Below, in pieces: positions 49,901-62,270 of a DNA stretch of 64,000 nt. The position numbers and the translations under genes were made by a program. Numbering within the stretch: the stretch's first letter is position 1; the number at the start of each line of letters is the position of its first letter. Under the pieces are notes generated by a model. The model saw only the letters and a list, made by a program, of their open reading frames with translations. It searched no databases and was not told the origin of the DNA. Source of the DNA: Smittia aterrima (taxonomy: Eukaryota; Arthropoda; Insecta; Diptera; Chironomidae); assembly GCA_033063855.1 (NCBI GenBank), contig CP093831.1:13826001-13890000 (forward strand). The letters are read 5' to 3'.

Positions 49901-51357
49901 TTTTTATGTTTCTCTCTTCAATCACTTTACGGTTAGTAAAGTTGATGGATCTTTACTGGCCAACATTTAAGACTTTGTGAGTAAATTAAATTCTCGATCA
50001 ATTACAATAAAATGATTGGCCAGAAAAGATTTAAAAGAGCTCTTTGGCTAATTAATCTTCCGATGAACATTCTTCTCGCATTAGTTTGATAGTTCACGAG
50101 CAGATTCTTTTTTGACTTTTCGAGTGAAAGGAGATTTGACTTGACCCAATTACGACAGCAACAGAAAGAAAGCCGGAAAGCGAACAAGTTTTAACAAGCC
50201 AGCGAGAGTTGTCATACGACAAAAGAACAATATTGCGAATATGAATGAATAATGGAATTAATTTTCCTTCTCGCTCCGCAGCCCGGAAAATTATTTCTCC
50301 GTCTAAGTGCGAGCAAATTGCAAAGAAACGAACTCGAAGATTTGTAATGGAAGAAGTAAAATTAGCTCGAAAGCACTTCTCTTGTTCTTTCACTGCAATT
50401 ATTGTTTAATCAAGTGAAAATTGTGTGTTTATGGGGAGGGAAGCGACAGAGCGTTGAAGGGAAAGGAAGAAGGCTGACGACGAGCGATGTTAAATCCATT
50501 ATACATGCCATACATATCCATAGAGATTCATGTTATTGGCTTAGTGGAGAAAAAAGCATTTATTGCAGTTGAATAAACTTTTATTGAAAAGAAATTCAAA
50601 TCAATTTTACGTCAACGATAGAGAGGAGGAGTGAGTGAGCTGCGAGATAATAAAAATTCAAATGGAAATGAAAACGTCTTTAAGCATTTGCTGGAGACAT
50701 ATTTGTCTTTTGGGGACATCAATTCCAATTGTTAGAGCGATAAAAGGCTCCTCCGATGTTTAATGCATTGCTTGAAGCAATTACTTAGATGACAAAGGAA
50801 ACGATTTACTGCTCTTGAAGCGAGTTACAAATCGAGAAGGTGGAAATGAATAAAACTTCGTGAGTGAATGTTCGGGAATCCGAGAGAACATTTCCGTCTT
50901 GCATGGAATTGTGAAGCCATCTGTTGCTTCCTCTTTCTTTCTAGAACAATCACTTGTTGCTTCTCACATTGTGAGCTCCAAAAGCGTGTCATAACTTATT
51001 TTGTTTGACGACAAGTTTAATCGATTTTTTTTTAAGAAAATAATATTCCAACTAAGTAAACAAAGAACATCAAGAACACTCACCGACAACTGTCAGAAGC
51101 ATGTTATCCAATAGCAATGCAATGGCTACGATGACAAGAACCAGTCGTCTGGATCCACGCCATCGAATCATCCATGACTTGAAGTTCCCCCATGAGTCAA
51201 ACTTGTTCTCGCCGCCTGTGACTCCGCTGTCAATGCTTGCGCTGTGATATTGCTGGGGGTAGATTGTGTGTGGTTGAGCTGTTTGTGGATTTTTGAAAGG
51301 ATTGCCGGGACTCGATTTAAGTTCGGTCTGTTGAATGCCTTCTTCAGATGTTTGCAT
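46948..51357 (-). CDS. Vmat: Vesicular monoamine transporter (VMAT), isoform A structure
   Basis: Proton-coupled antiporter of the DHA1 branch of the MFS that loads dopamine, serotonin, octopamine and histamine into synaptic vesicles. Exons: 51357..51084, 48911..48774, 48716..48578, 48509..48451, 48393..47954, 47895..47740, 47687..47491, 47351..47231 and 47016..46948, giving 530 residues. All phases agree. TM1 carries the conserved Asp (ALLLDNMLLTVVVPIIPEF). Family motifs include FIARALQGIGSS, GMLADRYTDDKERG, the TM8 loop FLPASISYLIGTN, and DSCMMPELGYLVDIRHSAVYGSVYA in TM10. The C-terminal tail from the last exon ends acidic (YQNEDDDE), like the trafficking tails of animal VMATs. A 2.2-kb intron separates exon 1, which encodes the cytosolic N-terminus and most of TM1. 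Confidence 0.97.
47120..47351 (-). CDS. Vmat: Alternative extended terminal exon of VMAT (isoform B type)
   Basis: If the GTGAGC donor after codon Lys508 (PPTKEEKK) is not used, translation continues for 36 more codons to a stop at 47120, giving 544 residues with a different tail (start VSPDGVDNAALELRD). Drosophila VMAT is known to have A and B isoforms that differ only in the cytosolic C-terminus through alternative splicing, and the layout here is the same. That similarity supports both ends being real. Confidence 0.75.
48912..51083. other. First coding intron of VMAT
   Basis: 2.2 kb, GTGAGT donor and TTAACAG acceptor. It contains AT-rich sequence with short frames only; I see no nested gene. 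Confidence 0.5.
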
Positions 51358-54300
51358 TACTGTTACGGCCCTTCTTTGGATGTTGCAACTACTTCTGGAA
51401 ATATCGATAAGAGATCAATGAACCTTCAAGTCGAATATTTTGTTATTTTAAAATGTCTTATCGACTTTAACATAATTTTCACTTGACAAAAAGAGTCGTG
51501 ATCCACCCTCAAAACGTTTCTTAAAGCGCTCTTCCTTCATGCGACGAAATCACTTCCAATATCACTCACTCGGAGATGATTACAGCAACAATGAAAAATT
51601 ATTCCCTTAATCGCATTATGACTTCAGCTTCTCTTCTTTCCGCTGTGCGATGACAACATAATTTTTTTTATTTTCTCTCTCAACTGAACCGATTGAAAAG
51701 GAAAGAAGAAATCCTCCACCGTCAGTGTAAGTCGGATTATTTGTTTGACAGAGGCAAATACCGAGACCGAACAGAGAAATTATTTCTGATTCGCGGTGGA
51801 GAGGAAGAAAAATATTTATTGTCAAGGATATTTCTCGACAATCAATCCAATTGCTTTAACTGCGATGCCAGAAGTGCGATGAGGGATTCAAGGTATTGTA
51901 ATTACTTAACAGAAGTTGGACGATGATTTTTCTCGTAATTAGCGGCAAATCATTTTCACTTTGAAGGGAGACGAGAATTTAAATCCCTCAGCGATTAATT
52001 TGACCGCTTGGGAAAAGGATTTTATTTCTTTATTACAAGACTTTAGTAATAATTAGCAACCAACTCCTGAGTGATTAAAAAAGATTGTTGAATTATTTTT
52101 AAGACGTTGAGTTTAAAAATTATGCAAGCGACTCGTCTTAATCATTCTCACAACATCAGGTGAAATATTTTCACAAAAATTAGTTTAATAAATCAAATTC
52201 GAAGCGAGTTTGAATCAAATTTTCCGTCACAAGACTTTTTTTTAAGGTTTGGTCATAAAAGCGACGTAAATCCATGGAACTCTTCAAGTATTTCATTTTT
52301 CTTTCTTTAAGGTTTATTAATGTTTTATCGATCCACGAATGAAATGGTTTTCTTTGTTGTAATTTTATGTCAGAAGTCGTTACCAAAATATTTTCCAGTT
52401 TGGTTTAATAGTTTAAAGTTCGTCAGTGGCTTTACTTCATTCTCGTCACTGACAAGAAGAAATCTTTGACACATAATTGAGAGTGCGAGATATAATTGAA
52501 TTTTCCAGAAAATTTGTCATATTTCGTCAACGGAAAAACGAGAGGAGATGAAGCACAAAAATCATCAACACATTTTCCATTAAAATTTCCTTCACCAAGT
52601 TTCCCTCTCTTTCTGCCAATTTCTCGCAACTCGTCCTGCTATCGTTCACTTTTAATTGAAATGAAATTAGAGTTGTAATTGGAAAAATATTAATTTAAAA
52701 TAGAGCCAAAGAGTTTGTAACGTTGAAGGAAATTTAAGGAAGAATCTGTTCTTGAAACTGTGAAATCGAAGTGTAGAGAATAATTAAATTCAAGCGAAAC
52801 TTTTGTCATTTCACTCACGACTAAAATTCTCGGAAACTTAAGTGTAACATTCAGAGTTCTGTTTAGTGGTTTTCCACTGAGCTGATCAATAACTCTTCGT
52901 TTGAGAGCTACGATTACAGGCTCACGTTTATTTCCAAGAATATTTTCCAAATTAATCAATTGATTGCTTCCTAGAATTTCATTTCATTCAGAATATATTA
53001 AATTCTCTTCCATCAATTCTACGAAAGCAACAAAAAAATTGTTCCGAGTACTTAAAACTTCTGCGGAAATTTAGGACGACAGGTCAGACAGAAAAGGGCA
53101 CCGTGAAAAAAATCTATAAATTCAAGAGTAAACGGCTTTACCTTTACCTCAAGCTTTCAAGTTCTTTTTAGAAACCTTTAATAGGCGTTTTCACAATGTT
53201 CAATGAAACAGAAGAAGCAAGATTAAAATTTTATTTAAATTTCCTTCGACGGCCTTTGATTTGTTTTTCTATTTTCCAAACAATTTTTCCTTGACCCAAA
53301 CGGATTGAACTGAAACTGGGTGAGGTTGAACCTTCCGGTTGTTTTCAAACTTGTTTTGTTTACTCGCGAAATAAGAAAAAAATATTTCAAGATTAAGATG
53401 TTCGCACTTAATTAAAATTAAAGCCGTCGGAGATTATTATCGTCATAAAAATTTAAGCAAAAAACATCGGCAAACGCAGGAAACTCAAGTTCAATTATTA
53501 CTGAGATGTGACACGAGCGTTGAATTAACAAAGAAGATGACTCAGATCGCGACAACTCTGGGAACTAAACGATAAAGCTATTAAGAGTTAACTTACCGTC
53601 AACTTAACTCTTAAAACATTCAAATTTCTGTTTTAAAATTAAATTTATCCTCTGAGCTGAACTGACCTCGTAGATACAAGTTCATGTAATTATGATGGGA
53701 AAGAGTTGCAACAATGCATTAATTGAGTAATTTGTTTGCAGCTTTGCACTTCAATAAAATAAAAAGATCTCTAATGTGCGAAGGCTTTACCGCTCGCCGT
53801 GCATAATTTGAGAATAAAAGAGAAGCTGGCATGCTCGACGCTCACTGTGACGGCAATTTACTTCAATATCACATTAATTAATTGTTTCCTAATTTCGTAA
53901 TTTATAGCTACAAAGTGAAATTGCTCAAGTAGAAAAGAGAAAGAATGAAATGGTATGAAGAATGAAATATTCTTCAAGGATTTCACGTCGGGTTGTGTGG
54001 TTTCCTTTAATTTGCTTTAATCCTTTTCATATTTAAGTGGAACTTTCAACTCACAATTTAAATAGATTTTCAGTCTTTGAGACAAAATTTTAACAGTTTG
54101 GTGAAGCACTGAGTTTCGTTGTATCACAGATTGTCGACACACAATTTATTGACATTCGGAGTTCTCCAGGAAAAATCAATCCAAGCAATTTCCGAGAACT
54201 TTTCAAACAAATTTTTCATCAAACCGACAGCTTAAACGTTTGATTGTGCACTGAGAATGTTTAGAGAGATGAAGTTCATATTTATACCGAACGAAGCATC

Positions 54301-57300
54301 ACGTCAAACACTCAAAGAAATTTTTATAATCTCAAGACAAGAAAAGTCTTAATTCGGAGAGAATCTACTGCCGAAAATTAATTATTCATTCCAACGAAAT
54401 TTTCCGACAGTGCAAGAGAATTTTCGTATTCTCCTCTCCATCTCGTCATGAGAAAAGCTATACAACTTTATTCACAGCATCTCAACTGAGAAAACTCAGA
54501 TTTTCTTCGGTAATTTTAATGACTTAATCTAATCACATTATCGACGCTGCAGGTGACGACTCGATGAGTTGCATCCAACAAAAACTAAACTTTAACTGTC
54601 AATTACATCAACAAAACTGTCGTTTGATAATTGCTCGACACAAAAATCTTGCAAGAGACAAATAAAGTTTAATCTCGATTGGACAAATCGTTGAATTTTC
54701 GATGATCGTAGTTTAAAATTAAATGTTTAAAAGCAAACAACGCCATTTCTCATTTAAAAACATTTCCATCTTTATGTTTATTCACTTTTATATATCTCGA
54801 ATCGATGAACGTCGGTTGAAACAATTGAGTAAATAAAAATTGCTCCGATACTCGATACGATGATAACAAATTGATTTGAGTTTTCTGGAGTTTCGCAGTG
54901 AATTGTTAAGTTTATTTTCGGAATAATCGTGATCCAAAGATTTTATTTGTTTAATATTTTTTGTTAGATTTGTCACCAGAAATTGCCCGTCGGCTTCAAC
55001 TCTTTTTGCTTCTTAAGTTTTCTGAATATTTCTCGCTATAATCGGTCAATTACCAAAACACTTGAAGCTCTATCATAGCGTGCTAAGCGGCGGCTCTAAT
55101 TCAAATTGTGAGAACGATTATTTATTGAATCAATCTTCGTCTATTGTTGCGCGATCACATTATCAACGACGCGAATCATTTCTATGGCAATAATTGGTTA
55201 TGATAAGAGAGACTGCATCTCCACAATTGCATTAAAAAATCTTTGAGAATAAAACGCGAAGTTCAAGCGCAATCAATTTAGCTTCGAAACAATTTCAATT
55301 AAGTTGAGTTTCACATTTCAAACGTTTAACGATAAAAATCTTTTTCAAACTCATCTCGCGATACTCACTTCTTCTAAATGCATTTGTTAATAAAATGTTG
55401 TAAAGTTAACTGCTGATGATGATGTTGTTCGACTAAATTGTTAAATTTGTCAGTCCATTGTTGCTCGTACGCTGTTAAAAGAGTCACCAGAAACATTTGT
55501 TTAGTCAATTAACTTTCTCATAAAGCTTTTACGTAAAATTTTCCCTAATTGCTCTTGAGTGTCCAATTATTTTGAACTTTTGAAAATAAAATTATCGAAC
55601 TGTCGTCTCCCAAGAGAAACCGCAGGAAAAGTCTGAAACAGGAAAATAAACAGAGACAAAACTCACTTGTTTAAACTTCCTGATGGATCCAACAGCAAAA
55701 CTGAATCGTAAGGGAGAGAAAGAGAAATGAGTGGAAATCAGTGTCGCAACAGTTTTCCAAACATTTCCCTCGAAAGCGAGAAACAAAGAAAGATGTTCGT
55801 CGAGTGCACTTGGATTATCACTAGCGAGAAATATTAACCGCAATTAAATTCGGGTCGCTTCGCAAATCACTGCACAACTCGAAGACAGACGGATTCTCAA
55901 GTGGTTAGCCTCTAACTTAAAGGGGGAAGTAAAATTGAAATGAAGCGAAAGCAAATCATGAATTCAACATAATTAAATAATGACAGGAAAATAATTGAAT
56001 GTAACCACTTAAGAGTCACTTGAAACATCAACACTTCAGTCCGTGGTTCCCTCTTACACTGTTTTATTCTATCGGAAGCCTCGACCCGACACTACTTCTT
56101 GCCACGAGATCTTGTCTCGCACTGAATGCTACAAGAACGTCCACGGCAGAGAAAGTTTCATCGGAAAAGCGAGAGGGAAGAAGAGGAAAATTAATATCAC
56201 GGAAAAATTTATTCCAGAGCAAAGGATAATGAGCGATGATGTTTATTCGACTCCTGACTACGACCCGACGCATCCACGCACACGAAGTCAACTTCGGTTC
56301 AACGTTCGGGTCCCGTTGTGCAACTCGTATCTACCCCTACAAATTTTTCCTCGCTTTTCATAGGAAAACTCTACGAACAGTCGTTCGGCTACGACAACGA
56401 AGATTCTTTCTTTCTCCCACCCAATCACTCGCATTAAAAGAAGTCAGCACGCTGTCTTCGGAGATTCGCATAAGCGGATTTAAGCAGCAGCAAAAGAAAT
56501 GGCAAAAAGATTTACTTTTCCTTCTTTTTATTTTATTTGAATGTTCGAAGGAAAAGTCCAAGCAGTCAATTATGAAACAATAGAAAATGAGAATTTATTC
56601 TTCGTTAGTGACATCCGAGGATTCTGTTGCTTTTCGTCTTTAAAAAGATTGAAGAAAGAAAATGTTTGATCAAACTGTGATTGTGATCGAAAATGTTCTT
56701 TTAACAAGACTTTTAGATTTCTCAATTGATCAATCATTTTTCTCATTAGCAAGAGAAGTTCCGATGAAAGAACTGGACACGCAAATCTAATTGAAATAAA
56801 AGGAAACCTGACGTTGAGAGACAAAAAGGCGGAAGGCAAATTTCAACACAAAAGGAGAAGTAAAAGCTTTTTGATGTTCAAGATTCAATTGTAAATGGAA
56901 ATCATTGGTTTCTTGCTCCATTACGCTTCCTAATGGCATTCCTCGCGTTGCTACTTGCACTCGAATCACCCATTTCTCCAGAGCCAAGGAAAGAAATCTG
57001 CGAAAGGCGAAGCAATAAAAGCTTCGCCACCTCAATCTTGTCCATAATTAAATTGACATTCCTCGGCGCTCTCTCATCTCAGACAGTCAGTTTAATGAAA
57101 TTGCTCGACTACGAAACTGGAGAGAGAGAGAGCTTTAATTATCATGTTGTTGAATATCATCCTGACTAATCTGCTGCTGCTGCTGCCGTAATGGGATTTA
57201 TATCGGTTTCCCATCCTCGCAATAAAATCGCAATCGATTTAGCGAATGGAGTTCAAGCTAAGACGGAATGATCTGCTTCGATTTTTCTCTTGCGTTCAAC

Positions 57301-60300
57301 GATAATAATTGAAAATGGAAAAAGAATGGAGAGAAAAGTTTATGAAAAATTGCGGGCATGTCATATTTAGATGCGGGTTTGGATTGTGAAGAGAGAGGGA
57401 AATGGGGACAATTTCCAGAAGATTACGTTGATAAAACACTTCACGAGACTTTAAAAAATCGTTTTGATTTCAAATGAGCTTTCACATCCTTGTGCTTTCA
57501 TGCGACGGAAGATGAAAGTCTCGAGTATTTTTGAGAATGATTTGGACAGCTCTCAACAATTGTGCCAATTCGACGCCATTTCAATTCAACGATAAGAAGG
57601 CTCAAGACTCGATTTGAATCTTGGCACGTCTCGAAAGCGAGTCGATGAAAAGAACGCCCAAAATGCTCACTCGATGGAGCCTCCCACGCAAAACATCCAT
57701 CATATTATTGGATTCTCCTTCCATCGCAAAGCATTCCATTCGATATTAAAGAAATTCCGAAATAGTTTCGTGAGAAAATTGAAAAATTTAAATGCTGAAG
57801 CTGTTGAATGTCTCACACCAACAACTTTGTTTGTTGATTGCTTTTTGCGTTCATTCAATGATCACTTTCTGGGGTTAAATGAGTGGGTTAAGCACTCAGA
57901 TTGAGAACGTTTAACGATGTTTTCTTATTGTCAAAGAATGTCAAGACTTTTCATTCATAAGAAAAGTTTCCTCAAGTGATAAGGAGATCTAACTTAAAAT
58001 TACTCCGTCACTTCTTAATTAAATTTTCCATTCTCGTCTACCAACATTTTTTTTCCTCTTTGTAGAAATTCCTCTAAAACTTGGTGAGACAAAGTTATGC
58101 TGAGAAGAATGTTTTGTCGATGAGAGAAAACTTTTTTCTCTCCTTCCTTTCGTCGACGAATCGATTTATGATGAACTGGCATTGAACAACATCACAATGC
58201 AATTAAATTATCCATGACAATTTGCTCTCCTCATCTTCTTACTTGTCGTCTTGCTTCATGGCTCGTTTGCATCGTGTACAGTTTAAACGATGGAGCGACA
58301 ACAAAAAGTTCATAATTAAAATGTTATCAGATTCATGGACACATCGTCATGCGGAAAACTTTAAACGGAGAATTTTTACGCAACCATCATCGTGAGTCAT
58401 CAGCACCGAAGTTGATTGAGTTAAACTGCTGATAAAGAGACCCAATTTGCCTATCTCGCTTGCTCGCATCGCTCCTTGCCAAAGCATACGGGATGAAGTG
58501 ATACGAGAGAGATCATGAGTAAATTAAATTGCCAATTCAAAATGTCATCGCCATACGAACTTGCTTGATTGTTGTTGTTGTTTCCGTCATCACCGCACAA
58601 AAGGCATTTTCAATTCGAATTCGATGATTCTCACTTCATCCTACACACTCGAGGGCACATCAAAAAAAAAACACGAAAGAGAGAAAGTGGAAATTTGCTC
58701 GACCCCCCCAAAATACCATCCTGACACGTCTCATTGACGACTCAAGTGCTCGAGTGTGATCCATTTCTGTCGATGATGCTGCTGCTTTTGAATGAAAGAA
58801 GTCGAAGGCGCGCAAAATTAGTCTCAATTGATTATTTATTGAATAATAAAGAGACGCGCGAGGGCTGTCGCCGACGGAGTTCGGCGAAGAATGGTGAATT
58901 AGACGCGCGATGAGGAAAAGCAACGCGAGATAAATTTATATTTACTCAAATTTGTTAAGGAAATTTAGTTTTCCCAGCCGTCGGGAAATTTTCTTTATAA
59001 TTTAGATGCAATATCGTTTCTCTTTTATCTCTAATTCAATAAATTTTCGTCGTCGCGTGGAAGATTTTTTTAAAGTCAGTTAAAGAAAATTAGGGCAAAA
59101 GCATTAAAAAGAAAAGAACGAGGGTGACGATGAACTCACACATGAACAGCAGCTCACGGTTGTCGACCTGATGGAATGCAGTTCACCACACTCTCTTTGC
59201 TAATGCTTCATTGTCCGAGGACAGAAAGTTTGATATGTGCGGTGTCAGAGAAGGAAAATCTGATGCTAAGTTTATGATTTATTTTACTGCTCAAGAAAGA
59301 AAATCTCCGGAAAATCTCAGAGATGTTAAGCGACTCTGCGATAAATTGAGACAATTTCAAGCTTCATTTGCCATCCCCGGCTCGATTTTAAAGCCCAAAC
59401 CATGTACGATAGAAATTGGCAAAATTCGTTCTGAACCATTAACTGCCTTCGACTACATTCCACATGAGGTTGACTCTTCAAGCTGCGAGGCAACACATTC
59501 TTCCCATCGTCATCATAATAATTTAGAGAATAATAAAGATCCTCACATAAGCGCCATACATCTCCGAGTTCTTTAATGTAAAGCTCAGGGTTTCATGGCG
59601 ATTCGTGTGAGCTATCAAGCGACGATAAAAGTTGTTCGTCGTCCCTGATTACAAGACCAACAATAAAGATGTTCGAACAGAAAAGAAAGAAAGGAAAAGA
59701 AAGTGGAATATTAAGAAATAAAATGCCATCCTTTCTTCTCGCTCAGCTCGACGACGACAATAAAAATTTCTCTTCGAATTGCTTTTTAAGGCGCAAGAAA
59801 TTCCATTTTCACTTACACACTTTCGGTTCTCTTCGCCTTTTTATTGTGAATCATGATCGGAATTTAAATATGACTTTCTGCTGCTGAATCTTGCGTTTGT
59901 CCCTCCCTCCAATGAATTCATATTTGCGATAAACCCTCAAAAAATTACTTTCATCCGCATTAGAAAGAGGTCGAGCTGACGGGAATCAACAAGTGTGAGA
60001 ACAAATTTCGGGGGAAAATCTTCTGGATAAATGCGAGCGACACGCGACCTTTCTTCGCAAACCATAAAAGCACATTAATCTTAAAGACAATCTTTGTCGA
60101 GAGGGTGTCGGAAGGTGTTGAGTGGAACATATCATAACGGAGGTGAGATGACTTTGCTTTCCTTCGCCAATCGATTGGCACAATCGGCGAGAAAACACGG
60201 AAGACGTAAAGTTTCTTTTTGTCGACTTCATTCTTTTAGAATCTACCCGCAAAGAGTTGTAGAACATGATTTCAGATCTCCTTCGTTCTCGATTTCAGAT

Positions 60301-61070
60301 CTTGCATCGAGCGATACTTCAAATTGAATTTAAAGTCAATTAGGAAGCGGGGAACGAGCAACAATTTTTGTCGAGGAGATTTCAATTAAAACTGCTCTCT
60401 CAAGTTGTTGCCGGATTGCCAACTTTGCTTTAACTTCATCCGCACATTTCCTGCTTTAAGACAACTGACGATGGTAAACGATTTTTATCTTCTTCAAGGA
60501 AGAGACGTCGACAAAGTGATGAAAAGTTAATTAAACAGATGTCTTTAAACTTTCGGAAAATTATTTAATCGAATTACGACTGAAAGTGATTTTATTTTTG
60601 ATGATGCGGGAGTGGAAGGGAAAAGTCGGTCATGCTCTGACTTAAGAGTTGAAATTGTGCAATTTACGTTGGGAAAATAGCGAAGAGTTAATTGAATTCG
60701 TTGAATTAGCTACAATTGAGTTTGTAGGAGTTGCTGATAGTAAACTTTTACGCGGTAATCAATTGCAATATTTTAAATTCGGTTTACTGGGCAGCGTCTC
60801 CTTGAAGTTGTCAGCCGATCAGTTTCTTCAAAAACGCTTTTATCGAGGCAACTTAGATTAATTCTTGTTCATTAATAATAAACAACTTAACAGTTTAGCA
60901 TTAATCAGGCGGCTTAATTTAGCTTAATTAAAGAAATTCAAGAATCGTTGAAAAATTTCAAATTTTCTTTACTGGACGGAAAATGAATCAAACTTCCAGT
61001 GGAAAATGAAACAAAATAATTTTGTTGTGAATTGAAAGTGAAAAGAAAGAAATTAAATAAATTCGTCAAG
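51358..61070. other. 9.7-kb stretch without a recognised gene
   Basis: Upstream of VMAT on one side and of the C1orf43 homologue on the other. The longest frames (121 codons at 59211-59576, 115 at 56236-56583, both plus) match no family I know and are compatible with chance. A GA run (57120-57132) and five CTG repeats (57171-57185) lie close together and might mark a promoter or enhancer. Upstream non-coding exons of VMAT may lie here, but none can be placed. Confidence 0.5.
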
Positions 61071-61942
61071 ATGCTGGCGAATCTTTCAGGTCCGTTAATT
61101 ATGATTTTACTGGCCACAATCATATTAGCCGCTACTATTCTCTTCATATTTGGCAAGCGGCAAATTGTCAGATTTACATTGAAATCAAAGTAAGAAAGAA
61201 AATCGATTGTGGAAAAAAATTTATCAAAATATTTGAAAATTCTTTTTAGACACACTTATACTCATGGTAACAAAAGCGTTAAGCGTGAGATTGAGAGACG
61301 TCTTGATGTCATCGATAAACTTTACTTCGAACCAGCTCTGCTCGCGACAGATGACAAATTTATCCTGAAGCCTGGAACAACTCTTCCTCCCTTTTATTAT
61401 CGAATGAGAGCTGTCGATGATGTGAAACTACTTGAGAAGGAAATTCCGATTCCTAGAGGCAAACAGACTCTTCGTTCTTTCCTTTTAAATTATTTAAGTT
61501 CGACTGGTTCATCTCAGAAGCTAATTCATCAGTTTTGCGACAGCTTCGAAGCTGCTCGACATGATCCCGCCGAGTTTGGCGATGAAGAATACCAAAAATA
61601 TCATTATTTGTTAATGAAAGTCATAGAAGCGTAAGTTTTTCGCAATTCCTTGAAATTTAAATATTTAACAAATTTAATCTTTACAGAGCTAAAGTTACTC
61701 GAAACACAAAAACATCGCCAAACAGACGAACACCAACCAAGAAAACAGCTTCAAAGATGCAACCGCTTCTAGATCCATCAAGATTGAAGCCACCTTCGCA
61801 AATATTACCACAGGAGATCAGAAACTCTCAGCTCAACCTCTCGATCGGCCTGCAACATCAACAGCAGCTTGACGATGAAAATGAAATTCTCAGTATTTCG
61901 CATATTGAAAGCATCAGCATCCCGAAAGTTGAGATGTTGTGA
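61071..61942 (+). CDS. C1orf43/NICE-3 family membrane protein
   Basis: Three exons, 61071-61189, 61250-61630 and 61687-61942, give 251 residues, against 253 for human C1orf43. It starts with a hydrophobic anchor (GPLIMILLATIILAATILFIF) and the conserved GKRQIVRFTLKSK basic patch. The core reads EIERRLDVIDKLYFEPALL, FYYRMRAVDDVKLLE, then FCDSFEAARHDPAEFGDEEYQKY, in the same order as the human protein. The tail is variable and Gln-rich. Human C1orf43 is linked to Golgi integrity and phagocytosis; mechanism unknown. AATAAA lies at 61978-61983. Confidence 0.9.
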
Positions 61943-62270
61943 AGCTCTCGAAAAATATTTAAAAAGACTTTATTATCAATAAAATTTAAAAGTTCCAATT
62001 TCCTGAAGAAAAAAAAAGGTTTAATTAAACGATCATAAAATTCTAAACATTTTTTGGTTGACTTTTGAAATGAGTTCTTCACGTCTTTTGTTTCAGCTGA
62101 TATATTAATCTCCCAGCGTGTTATATCAATGTCGTTTCTAAAACAAATATTTATTTTCAAATTTCATATCTTTATTTTTTCTTAATTTTTAAGATGTTCA
62201 GTATCGAAATACCCGCGCATTAGAGAGCATCCAAGAAAATTAGTTTAAACTTCTACCAAGTGCCACGACA
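61943..62270. other. Short gap between the C1orf43 homologue and the DUF229 gene
   Basis: 328 bp with the 3' end of the first gene and the promoter of the next. I see nothing else. Confidence 0.5.

Noticed and set aside
56236..56583. 115-codon plus-strand frame upstream of VMAT
   Set aside because: Several overlapping frames in both strands in a slightly GC-richer patch; no family match.
59211..59576. 121-codon plus-strand frame
   Set aside because: No ATG at its start, no clear acceptor, no recognised family; the length is compatible with chance in 64 kb.
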